10,205 nucleotides of DNA from Candidatus Altarchaeota archaeon (GTDB taxonomy: Archaea; Altiarchaeota; Altiarchaeia; JAFGQM01): positions 1 through 10,205 of the forward strand of contig JAFGQM010000088.1 in the NCBI GenBank assembly GCA_016935655.1, given 5' to 3'. The first letter of the stretch is position 1. Each line of letters opens with the position of its first letter. This document shows, piece by piece, positions 1 through 6,078 of this stretch. Both the position numbers and the translations under genes were made by a program. A model generated the notes under the pieces. The model was not told where the DNA came from, ran no database searches, and was given only the letters and a program-made list of their open reading frames with translations.

Positions 1-1
1 A

Positions 2-763
2 AAGATAGGGGGGAGCACACTAACCGAGGGGGAAAAACGGAGGACCATCTTAGAGGATGTCGCCCTGATGAGGTTTGTAGGCATCAGATCTGTGATAGTT
101 CATGGCGGGGGCAAGGAAATCAACCAGCTCACTGAGAAGTTGGGTAAGAAAGTAAGATTTGTAGACGGTCTGAGGCATACGGACGACGAGTCCATAGGCA
201 TTGTTAAAATGGTCCTCGGCAAGATAAACAGTGAGGTAGTCGGGGAGCTGGAGAACATAGACTGCAAGGCCATAGGCATAACTGGGAAGAGCGGGAAGCT
301 CATAATGGCGAAAAGAAAGGAGGCCTTAGGCTTCGTGGGCGAGATAAAAGCCATAAACACCAAGGTGCTCCTGGACCTTATGGAGGACGGTTACACACCT
401 GTGGTCCAGCCGATAGGGATGGATGAGAAGGGGATGGCCGTGAACATAAACGCGGATGAGGCGGCTTCTGCTATCGCCAAGGCCCTTAAGGCCGAAAAAC
501 TCATATTCCTGACCAATGTCCCAGGCCTGTTAGAGGACGAGAAGGACGAGAAGAGCCTCATATCGCTTGTGACCACACACGAGCTGAAGCAGAAGCTCAA
601 ATGGAGCGAGATAGGCGGGGGGATGATACCGAAAACCAGAGGGATCATAGAGGCGGTCGAATCAGGTGTGAAGAGCGTCCATATCATAGACGGCCGGAAG
701 GACCATGCTTTACTTCTTGAGATATTCACCGACAGGGGTATCGGGACTATGGTGGTTGAATAG
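2..763 (+). CDS. argB: Acetylglutamate kinase, 5' end cut by the window edge
   Basis: Phosphorylates N-acetyl-L-glutamate with ATP, the second step of the acetylated ornithine/arginine route, in the cytoplasm. The reading frame is open to the left edge. The first visible residues are KIGGS, the N-terminal ATP-binding Lys/Gly-Gly motif of the amino acid kinase fold, so the ATG at 68 is internal and only a few N-terminal residues are missing; 253 residues are visible. Counting the first Lys as 1, I see GGG at 35-37 in VHGGGKEIN, the substrate-loop motif GLRHTD at 56-61, NINADEAA with its catalytic-type Asp, LTNVPG around Asn172, GGGMIPK with catalytic-type Lys211, and the C-terminal IDGR...LLEIFTDRGIGTM signature. 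These fit ArgB better than the LysW-dependent LysZ. The usual LTDVxG Asp is Asn here, and the usual GLRVT Val is His. The stop codon abuts the argD start (TAGATG), which indicates an operon. Confidence 0.95.
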   Translation, partial: KIGGSTLTEGEKRRTILEDVALMRFVGIRSVIVHGGGKEINQLTEKLGKKVRFVDGLRHTDDESIGIVKMVLGKINSEVVGELENIDCKAIGITGKSGKLIMAKRKEALGFVGEIKAINTKVLLDLMEDGYTPVVQPIGMDEKGMAVNINADEAASAIAKALKAEKLIFLTNVPGLLEDEKDEKSLISLVTTHELKQKLKWSEIGGGMIPKTRGIIEAVESGVKSVHIIDGRKDHALLLEIFTDRGIGTMVVE

Positions 764-1966
764 ATGGACCTAGAATCTGTTAAAAAACTGGACCAGAGGT
801 ATCTGATGCAGACCTACAGGAGATATGACGTCGCGCCCGTAGAGGGCAGAGGATGCAAGATCTGGGACATAGAAGGGAACGAATATCTAGACCTGACTGC
901 GGGCGTGGCTGTATGCGCGCTTGGTCATGCCCATCCGAGGTTGGTCCATGCCATCTCGGAGCAGGCGAAAAAGCTGGGGCATGTGTCAAATCTGTATTAC
1001 ATCCAACAGCAGGCCGAACTGGCCAAGATGCTGTGCGATCTCAGCCCCATTGACTCTTGCAGGGCGTTCTTCTGCAACTCTGGGACGGAGGCCAACGAGG
1101 CGGCAATAAAGTTCGCGCGCAAACACACTGGCAAGAGCAAGATAATTGCCATGCACAACTCGTTCCACGGGCGGACAATAGGGGCCCTGGCCATAACTGA
1201 CAAGGAGAAGTACCAGAAGCCTTTCGTCCCGCTTATGCCTGACACGGAGTTCGTGGATTTTGGGGATTTAAGGAAACTGAAGTATGCCGTAGACGAAAAA
1301 ACGGCTGCGGTCTTCCTGGAGATAATACAGGGGGAAGGCGGCATCGTGATGCCCAAGAAGAGCATGGAGGAAACCTCCGAATATCTTGCAGAGGTGAAGG
1401 ACCTATGTGAAAAGAAGGGCGTTGTCATGGTCATCGATGAGGTCCAAAGCGGCATGGGCAGGACAGGGAAACTTTTCACGTGCGAGCATTTCGGATTGAA
1501 GCCCGATATCATAACGATGGCCAAAGGCCTGGGGGGAGGCTTCCCTATCGGCGCAGTGCTGGCGGACGAAAAGATAGCGAAATCCATAACCTACGGGGAC
1601 CATGGCACTACATTCGGGGGGAGCCCGCTGGCCTGCGAGGTGTCAAGGGCGGTCCTTGAGACCGTGTTGGAGGAGGGGCTATGCCAAAATGCGGCCGAGG
1701 TGGGGTGGTATTTCATGGAGAAACTACAGGGACTCAAGGACAAGTATGATGTCATAAAGGATGTCCGCGGACTGGGGCTCATAATAGGCGTCGAGATGGA
1801 GTCCAAGGAAAAAGCAGACGAGACGCGGCTGGAGATGCAGAAGAGGGGCGTTCTCATCAATGTCACGGCCGAGAAGGTTATAAGATTTATACCGCCTCTC
1901 ATAATACATAGAGAGGAGATAGATTTTGCTATAGAGAACTTGGAGGAGGTACTAAAGGATGTCTGA
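764..1966 (+). CDS. argD: Acetylornithine aminotransferase (class III, PLP-dependent)
   Basis: Transfers the amino group between glutamate and N-acetylglutamate semialdehyde to give N-acetylornithine, the fourth step of arginine synthesis; cytoplasmic. The 400-residue length is typical and the family motifs are intact: SGTEANEA from residue 106 (phosphate binding), FHGRT 134-138, QGEGG 189-193, IDEVQSGMGRTG from 224 with Asp225 and Gln228 contacting the cofactor, the Schiff-base Lys254 in MAKGLGGG, and GTTFGG 281-286. The start is the ATG directly after the argB stop, so translation is probably coupled. The last 8 nt overlap the next gene. A relative acting on a similar omega-amino donor (LysW-lysine route or ornithine aminotransferase) cannot be excluded from sequence alone, but the argB neighbour favours arginine. 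Confidence 0.96.
   Translation: MDLESVKKLDQRYLMQTYRRYDVAPVEGRGCKIWDIEGNEYLDLTAGVAVCALGHAHPRLVHAISEQAKKLGHVSNLYYIQQQAELAKMLCDLSPIDSCRAFFCNSGTEANEAAIKFARKHTGKSKIIAMHNSFHGRTIGALAITDKEKYQKPFVPLMPDTEFVDFGDLRKLKYAVDEKTAAVFLEIIQGEGGIVMPKKSMEETSEYLAEVKDLCEKKGVVMVIDEVQSGMGRTGKLFTCEHFGLKPDIITMAKGLGGGFPIGAVLADEKIAKSITYGDHGTTFGGSPLACEVSRAVLETVLEEGLCQNAAEVGWYFMEKLQGLKDKYDVIKDVRGLGLIIGVEMESKEKADETRLEMQKRGVLINVTAEKVIRFIPPLIIHREEIDFAIENLEEVLKDV
1942..1950 (+). promoter_or_regulatory. Strong Shine-Dalgarno for the ACT-domain gene
   Basis: GGAGGAGGT lies inside the argD coding end, 8 nt before the ATG at 1959. It is the best ribosome-binding site on the plus strand here and fixes the start of the third gene, even though that start overlaps argD by 8 nt. 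Confidence 0.8.
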
Positions 1967-2612
1967 TCTGGCACTGGACATATCGGTCAGGGACAAACCT
2001 GGGGCTTTGCTCCATATATTGGAACTGGTCTATGCGGACGGGGCCAACATAAGGAGCGTCAGCACCGGGGACCGCAGGGGGGACAAGGTCAAAATATACC
2101 TGGAGCTCACAGGTATGAAAAACTCGAAGAAACTGATGAAAGACATGGACAAGCTGGACGAAGTCATAAGGGTCGAGCAGGTTTCATCCTTTTTAGAAAC
2201 ATACGGCAAGAGGGTCATAATCATGGGCGGTGGCGCGCAGGTGTCGGAAGTAGCCAAAGGAGCCATCAGCGAGGCTGACAGGCACAACATACGCGGAGAG
2301 AAGATATCTGTCGACACCATACCGCTAGTGGGTGAAGAGAAGCTTGAGAGCGCGGTCAGGGCCGTGGGCAGGCTGCCAAGGGCCAAAGTCTTGGTGCTTG
2401 CTGGAGCTCTGATGGGCGGTAAGGTGAGCGATGCCGTAAAAGAGATTCGCGAGGACGGTATATTCGTGATTTCCTTAAACATGGCTGGTTCGGTCCCTGA
2501 GGTATGCGACCTTGTGGTCACAGACCCGACACAGGCCGGGGTCATGGCCGTTATGGCGATATCTGATACCGGCGAGTTCGACATAAGGAAACAAAGAGGC
2601 AAGGTTTATTAA
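1959..2612 (+). CDS. ACT-domain protein of the archaeal DUF5612 type, putative amino-acid sensor
   Basis: A 217-residue soluble protein. Residues about 4-77 read as an ACT domain: ALDISVRDKPGALLHILELV is the usual first strand and helix of this small-molecule-binding fold, followed by NIRSVST and a second beta-alpha-beta half. Residues about 82-217 form a second alpha/beta domain (KRVIIMGGGAQVSEVAKGAIS, later ALMGGKVSDAV and NMAGSVPEVCDLVVTDPTQAGVMAVMAIS). I recall this combination from archaeal proteins labelled DUF5612 or ACT-domain regulator of amino acid metabolism; the family has no established reaction. No DNA-binding helix-turn-helix or catalytic signature is obvious. The start is supported by a strong ribosome-binding site inside argD. 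The position as third gene of the argB-argD unit suggests a role tied to arginine, perhaps feedback sensing; that is inference. The gene ends 2 bp from the convergent kinase gene. Confidence 0.9.
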   Translation: MSDLALDISVRDKPGALLHILELVYADGANIRSVSTGDRRGDKVKIYLELTGMKNSKKLMKDMDKLDEVIRVEQVSSFLETYGKRVIIMGGGAQVSEVAKGAISEADRHNIRGEKISVDTIPLVGEEKLESAVRAVGRLPRAKVLVLAGALMGGKVSDAVKEIREDGIFVISLNMAGSVPEVCDLVVTDPTQAGVMAVMAISDTGEFDIRKQRGKVY

Positions 2613-2614
2613 GG

Positions 2615-3508
2615 TCACATCTCGCCCAATACTTTCTTTATCTGTTCTATGCCCTTCAGGGCTGTGCGCGCGCCGAACTCCTGTATTGTAACGGCAGCGG
2701 CTGCGTTTCCGTAAAGCAGGGACTGCTGGATGTCTTTTGTCTGCAGGTATTTGAACAAAAAGCCTGCCGAGAAGGAATCTCCCGCTCCGGTAGTATCGAC
2801 CACATTGACCCTTATGGCGTCTTGTCGGTATATCCTCTCGCCGTTGAAGGCCAGTGAGCCATCCTCGCCCATGGTTACGACTATGAGCTCCGGCCCGAGA
2901 GACTTCAGCTTTGTAAGGGCCTCCTTGAGTTCGGTCCTGTTGGAGAGTTTCAGGGCCTCGTCCTGTGAGCAAATCAGTATGTTCACATTGCCTATCAGGT
3001 CCTTTGCCTTTGGACCCTTCTCGGCTATTAGCGCGCCGGCCCCAAGGCTAATAGTGCCGTGGAACTTCTTCGCAAGGAACTCCAAGAAGAGTATGTTCTC
3101 TAAATCAGCCATGTGTAGATGGCTGTATTTCACCATGTATTGGTAGGATAGTTCAGTCTTGTCAAGGCCGTTGGCAGCACCCGAGTAGGCGAACATTGTC
3201 CTTTCACCCTTTGGGTTGACTGCCACGAAAACAGTCCCGGTGGGGGTATCGGAATGCAGTATCCCGTCGATATCCACGCCCTCCTTTATCAAATCCCTGA
3301 CAAGAAACTCTCCGAAGGAGTCCTTGCCTACCTTGCCCATGAAACCTACTTCAAAACCAAGCCTTGAACACAAGACTGCAAAATTGGCTGCAGAACCCCC
3401 GGGAAGCATCTCCAATTTCGGTACAAAGACCTCATCGTCCACGCCTGGGAACCGCTCCACTCGTGCTATCTGGTCGACCAAGAGCGCGCCACAAGCAAGT
3501 ATCTTCAT
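2615..3508 (-). CDS. PfkB-family carbohydrate or nucleoside kinase
   Basis: An ATP-dependent kinase of the ribokinase (PfkB) fold, cytoplasmic, 297 residues, which is a normal length. The first PfkB signature is GGSAANFAVLCSRLG at 37-51. The second is DTTGAGDSFSAGF at 238-250, with the catalytic base Asp244 in the GAGD anion hole. Between them lie a nucleotide-site motif TMGEDGS at 212-218 and SQDEAL at 181-186, where many members have NxxE. The substrate (ribose, fructose, nucleoside or another sugar) cannot be told from sequence. I chose the ATG at 3508 because MKILACGALLVDQ is the usual first strand. The frame stays open another 80 codons upstream, but that stretch runs antisense through the methyltransferase and its composition is unlike a kinase. 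No Shine-Dalgarno precedes the start, while a TATA-like element lies about 29 bp upstream, suggesting a leaderless or nearly leaderless transcript. Confidence 0.94.
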   Translation of the reverse strand: MKILACGALLVDQIARVERFPGVDDEVFVPKLEMLPGGSAANFAVLCSRLGFEVGFMGKVGKDSFGEFLVRDLIKEGVDIDGILHSDTPTGTVFVAVNPKGERTMFAYSGAANGLDKTELSYQYMVKYSHLHMADLENILFLEFLAKKFHGTISLGAGALIAEKGPKAKDLIGNVNILICSQDEALKLSNRTELKEALTKLKSLGPELIVVTMGEDGSLAFNGERIYRQDAIRVNVVDTTGAGDSFSAGFLFKYLQTKDIQQSLLYGNAAAAVTIQEFGARTALKGIEQIKKVLGEM

Positions 3509-3530
3509 TTTTGTGTTTTTGTCGTATGAA

Positions 3531-3542
3531 TAGTATATATTA
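3531..3542. promoter_or_regulatory. TATA-like element in the divergent promoter region
   Basis: The 61-bp spacer between the kinase start (3508) and the methyltransferase start (3570) holds TAGTATATATTA, whose core TATATA at 3534-3539 is palindromic. Its centre is about 29 bp from the minus-strand start and 33 bp from the plus-strand start. Both fit the archaeal TATA-to-start-site distance of roughly 25-27 bp, with leaders of a few bases at most. A second AT-rich stretch, TTAAATAAA at 3555-3563, could instead serve the minus-strand gene with a leader of about 25 nt. Confidence 0.5.
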
Positions 3543-3569
3543 CAGCTGTTTTCCTTAAATAAACTCCCA

Positions 3570-4319
3570 ATGCAAAGGAAGAAAAGAGCCCCTACACCCA
3601 AGGAAATCCGAAGGGCGACTAAGTTGGCTATGAAGAAGTTGGAGAAGAAGATGAGGAGGACTGGCGGGGCCCCACCAACTACCCCCACAACTCCGGGAAA
3701 ACTGGACTCGGAGGGACGGGCACTCGCACTGGGGGATTGGAAACCCAAGGACAGCTATCATCTGGTCGACTTGGGATGTGGAAAAGGCGATCGTTTGAGA
3801 GCCATGGCGAAGGCCCATCCTGAGAAGCACTTCCTGGGTTTCGACCCTAGATTAGAGGGGAATGTAAAAGCTGGGAATTTGGAATTGCTAAGAGGGAGGG
3901 CGCAGGATGTCCTGCCCAGATTGCCGGACACCTCCATACGCCTCGCGAATATGGATTATTTCCTGACTGATATCCCCGAAGAGCAGGCCGGACAGGTCCT
4001 GCAGCTATTGAGGCCGAAGCTTAGACGCAACGCAAGAGTGTATATCAGCCACAGGAACGAGGCTGAAAGAGAGCTCAAGAGCTTAGTCTCCAGGAGCGGG
4101 TTTGAACCCTCCAAGTCCAGGTCTATAGAGGAATTGAAGCTTCCAATGACCCCTGCTACGGAATTTGAACTTAAAACACAAAAGAACATAGAAGGTTTCA
4201 GGAGGGGAAAACCATCCTCATTGCCAATAGAGCTTACCCGAACGGGTAGGATTTTCCATGTTATGCACAAGCCGGAAGCCTATGCTCCTATGAGGTTCGT
4301 TGCACGGGTAAAGAGATAG
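3570..4319 (+). CDS. Class I SAM-dependent methyltransferase, substrate unknown
   Basis: A 249-residue protein with a Rossmann-type methyltransferase core. Motif I is LVDLGCGKGDRLRAMA (residues 65-80), the SAM-binding glycine loop. It is followed by FLGFDPR, whose Asp92 ends the second strand and would bind the ribose hydroxyls, then by RGRAQDVLPRLPD and NMDYFLTD. The arrangement recalls TrmB-like tRNA methyltransferases and related small-RNA or protein methyltransferases, but I do not see the TrmB PDPW motif, so no substrate is assigned. The first 43 residues are strongly basic (QRKKR, KKLEKKMRR) and then low-complexity Pro/Thr, which looks like a flexible RNA-binding tail. The ATG at 3570 has no Shine-Dalgarno but is about 33 bp from a TATA-like motif. 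The next gene follows after 12 nt, likely the same transcript. Confidence 0.88.
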   Translation: MQRKKRAPTPKEIRRATKLAMKKLEKKMRRTGGAPPTTPTTPGKLDSEGRALALGDWKPKDSYHLVDLGCGKGDRLRAMAKAHPEKHFLGFDPRLEGNVKAGNLELLRGRAQDVLPRLPDTSIRLANMDYFLTDIPEEQAGQVLQLLRPKLRRNARVYISHRNEAERELKSLVSRSGFEPSKSRSIEELKLPMTPATEFELKTQKNIEGFRRGKPSSLPIELTRTGRIFHVMHKPEAYAPMRFVARVKR

Positions 4320-4331
4320 CCAAACTAGGAG

Positions 4332-4901
4332 ATGGCCAAACCTAAGAAGACTCTGAGGAAGAGATTGAAGAACCGTTGGAGTGTGACTACTCCGGGAAGG
4401 GTCTTGAGGGGCATCTTTGGGCCTAGTAGGACGACCTTGGAGGCGGCCAAGAATGGCCTGTCGAAACAGAGGGTGGGGACCTCAGGTCCTCGCATAATCG
4501 ATGAAAGTGTTAAAAGACTTGAGGGGATGACGGGCAAAAGGTTGACCCCCGAACAAAGGATGCTTGCTTTGGAATGGTCAATCAAGAGGGCAGCAAAAGG
4601 GAAGGACATGGCAAGGGAGGAAGAGATAAAGGTTATTAGAACAAAGCTTAGGATGGGGGCGAAGTACAGTATGGACGCCCTGAATGTCCGAGACCCTGAG
4701 AAAAGGGATAGCATCTATGCCCTTCTGGAGGGCCAAATACCTGAGCTCAGAGCGAGGAGGGAGGCAGGCCACGAAAGCATTAGACCACTAAGCGTAAGAG
4801 AACTAAACAGGGAGATAAAGGAGGAGCTTGGGGCTGCAAAGGGGAAGGCTTTCATATATCTACTCAACAGGAAGATGAAGAAGATAAAGAGGTATATTTA
4901 G
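4332..4901 (+). CDS. Very basic protein of unknown function
   Basis: I do not recognise this 189-residue protein. It is rich in Lys and Arg along its whole length, with clusters at both ends (AKPKKTLRKRLKNR at 2-15 and NRKMKKIKRYI at 179-189). There is no signal peptide, membrane segment or Cys pair, and most of the sequence from about residue 55 on reads as helical (for example LTPEQRMLALEWSIKRAAKG and VRELNREIKEELGAAKG). That composition suggests a nucleic-acid-binding protein. It starts 12 nt after the methyltransferase stop, so the pair is probably co-transcribed and may act together, for instance on RNA; that is inference from position and charge only. An AGGAG runs directly into the ATG, too close to be a normal ribosome-binding site. 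The gene ends 6 bp from the convergent HAD gene. Confidence 0.82.
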   Translation: MAKPKKTLRKRLKNRWSVTTPGRVLRGIFGPSRTTLEAAKNGLSKQRVGTSGPRIIDESVKRLEGMTGKRLTPEQRMLALEWSIKRAAKGKDMAREEEIKVIRTKLRMGAKYSMDALNVRDPEKRDSIYALLEGQIPELRARREAGHESIRPLSVRELNREIKEELGAAKGKAFIYLLNRKMKKIKRYI

Positions 4902-4907
4902 AAGCAA

Positions 4908-5885
4908 CTACATTATCTTCCCGTACTCCTTTCTCAGCTCAAGTCGCATCGCCTTCTGGCGCCCGATGACGTCATCGAAATTCTTCCTATTCCTTAGATC
5001 GTCATATTGCGCGCGCACATTGTGTTGGATGAAATATTCCCTTGTCTCAGGTTTAAGGAGTTTCAAATCCCCGTTGGATGAATTCCATTTTTCAACAAAA
5101 TCCCATTGATTGGGGAATGCATCCACCAATGGCCGTAGAGCCATCAGGCTGTTTGCGCTGACTGCTATATTCGCTTTTTCGATAGAAAATTTACTTCCAT
5201 TAAAAGAAATTCCAAGCCCCCCCTCGCGCGCGACCCGGCTTAGCATGTGTATATCAGTTATCGAGTCGCCGACTGCCATGAACTGGCTTATAGGGGCGTT
5301 TCTGGATCTTGATACTCGCTCAACTACCTCCTCTTTTCTTTCCCCGCCACATACCCGGGTTTTAAGGAACTTTGGATCTACTTTTTTCCAAAAAAGATCG
5401 TCTAATTCCTTCTTTGCTTTCTCTGCAGTCTTATGTTTCTGGTAAATCGCCTCCAGTTCCTTAAGATGGGGGAATTCCGTATACGTCAAGAGTTCGGTCG
5501 AGTTTATGTGCTCTGGCCTTATGCCCACCATCGCCCCCACTGTGCGCGCATGCTGGTGGTAGGATGTGGAGGCCACATACACATCGTTTTTGTCTAAGGA
5601 AGAGATCAAGTCCCTGGCACCGGGGGTAAGGACCGCCGACTTTGATATCGCGACTATCTCGTCGTTCATCAACTGAGTGGAGACGATTGGCGCTATGAGC
5701 CTCAATGTATCGCCGGGGTTGTAGTCCTTTTTGCCCTCGAGGACAAGCAGGTCGTCGTAGTCACTAAGCATCTTGAAGAAGTCGAAGTAGTCGTCCTTTC
5801 CTACTTTCTTACCTATAGCGCGCATAGCTTCCGCAGCATGGTCCATGGGGCTCAGTGGCCCTTCCAGATCGAAGACGAAGATCAT
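4908..5885 (-). CDS. HAD-superfamily phosphatase, archaeal DLEGP type
   Basis: A predicted HAD-fold phosphohydrolase, 325 residues from the ATG at 5885. Motif I is FDLEGPLSP (Asp6 as nucleophile, Glu8 where most members have a second Asp). Motif II is ASTS at 105-108. A candidate motif III Lys is Lys184, and motif IV is VGDSITD (GDSITD at 206-211) with the metal-binding acidic pair. Residues 15-100 would be the helical cap. The DxEGP motif I with a long cap reminds me of an archaeal HAD group (COG4030, sometimes labelled EhaR), but there is no hydrogenase gene nearby, so I do not use that name. The substrate is unknown. A TTG at 5894, three codons upstream, is an alternative start; an AT-rich TATTTTAATTG on the minus strand lies about 26 bp before it and about 35 bp before the ATG. 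No Shine-Dalgarno is seen. Confidence 0.9.
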   Translation of the reverse strand: MIFVFDLEGPLSPMDHAAEAMRAIGKKVGKDDYFDFFKMLSDYDDLLVLEGKKDYNPGDTLRLIAPIVSTQLMNDEIVAISKSAVLTPGARDLISSLDKNDVYVASTSYHQHARTVGAMVGIRPEHINSTELLTYTEFPHLKELEAIYQKHKTAEKAKKELDDLFWKKVDPKFLKTRVCGGERKEEVVERVSRSRNAPISQFMAVGDSITDIHMLSRVAREGGLGISFNGSKFSIEKANIAVSANSLMALRPLVDAFPNQWDFVEKWNSSNGDLKLLKPETREYFIQHNVRAQYDDLRNRKNFDDVIGRQKAMRLELRKEYGKIM

Positions 5886-5962
5886 TTTAGACAAGAAAGA
5901 TTTTGAATCGGAGACAATTAAAATAGTTCATTTCAGGGCTTTGCGAAGTCCCGCATCAACCC

Positions 5963-6037
5963 TTACAGAGTGCTGGTCCCATGGTTCTGTTCAGGTGGTG
6001 AGGGCGGCTCAAAGGGAATTTTCTTTGTCCTAGGCAT
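5963..6037 (-). CDS. Possible 24-residue peptide behind a strong ribosome-binding site
   Basis: In the 193-bp spacer between the HAD and beta-helix genes, the minus strand reads AGGAGGT, then 14 nt, then an ATG opening a 24-codon frame that ends in TAA. The peptide starts MPRTKKIPFEPPSPPEQ, basic then proline-rich, with no membrane segment. The spacing is longer than ideal; an in-frame ATT two codons upstream would sit 8 nt from the AGGAGGT. It could be a real small protein or leader peptide, a remnant of a longer gene, or chance. Only the ribosome-binding site argues for it. Confidence 0.25.
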   Translation of the reverse strand: MPRTKKIPFEPPSPPEQNHGTSTL

Positions 6038-6051
6038 CCTAATATTCGTTT

Positions 6052-6058
6052 ACCTCCT
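6052..6058 (-). promoter_or_regulatory. Shine-Dalgarno-like AGGAGGT in an intergenic spacer
   Basis: The minus strand carries AGGAGGT, a near-perfect match to the anti-Shine-Dalgarno sequence, about 20 nt past the beta-helix stop. Its 5' part lies in one arm of a small inverted repeat (CCTGT, 7-nt loop, ACAGG; plus-strand 6056-6072), so a weak hairpin could partly mask it. Confidence 0.4.
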
Positions 6059-6078
6059 GTAGGGTGGACAGGCTTTAT

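Noticed and set aside
68..763. ATG at 68 as the start of argB
   Set aside because: The frame is open to base 2 and encodes the KIGGS ATP-binding motif upstream, so the ATG is internal.
997..1587. Long minus-strand open frame opposite argD, with a similar one at 2030-2602
   Set aside because: The translations are Ser/Pro/Met-rich antisense shadows of well-supported genes, with no ribosome-binding site.
3509..3748. 80-codon upstream extension of the PfkB kinase
   Set aside because: It runs antisense to the methyltransferase, has no PfkB similarity, and MKILACGALL at 3508 is the normal family start.
4908..5885. Naming the HAD protein as hydrogenase subunit EhaR
   Set aside because: The motif I resemblance is from memory and no hydrogenase genes are nearby.
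5922..6062. Plus-strand frame in the spacer ending in a hydrophobic stretch (GIFFVLGILIFVYLL)
   Set aside because: It has no ATG, only a GTG at 5970 giving about 30 residues, and no ribosome-binding site. It is more likely the complement of Lys/Pro-rich sequence on the other strand.
5886..6078. tRNA or other structured RNA in the spacer
   Set aside because: I found no cloverleaf arms, no T-loop GTTCRA-type motif and only one weak 5-bp hairpin.
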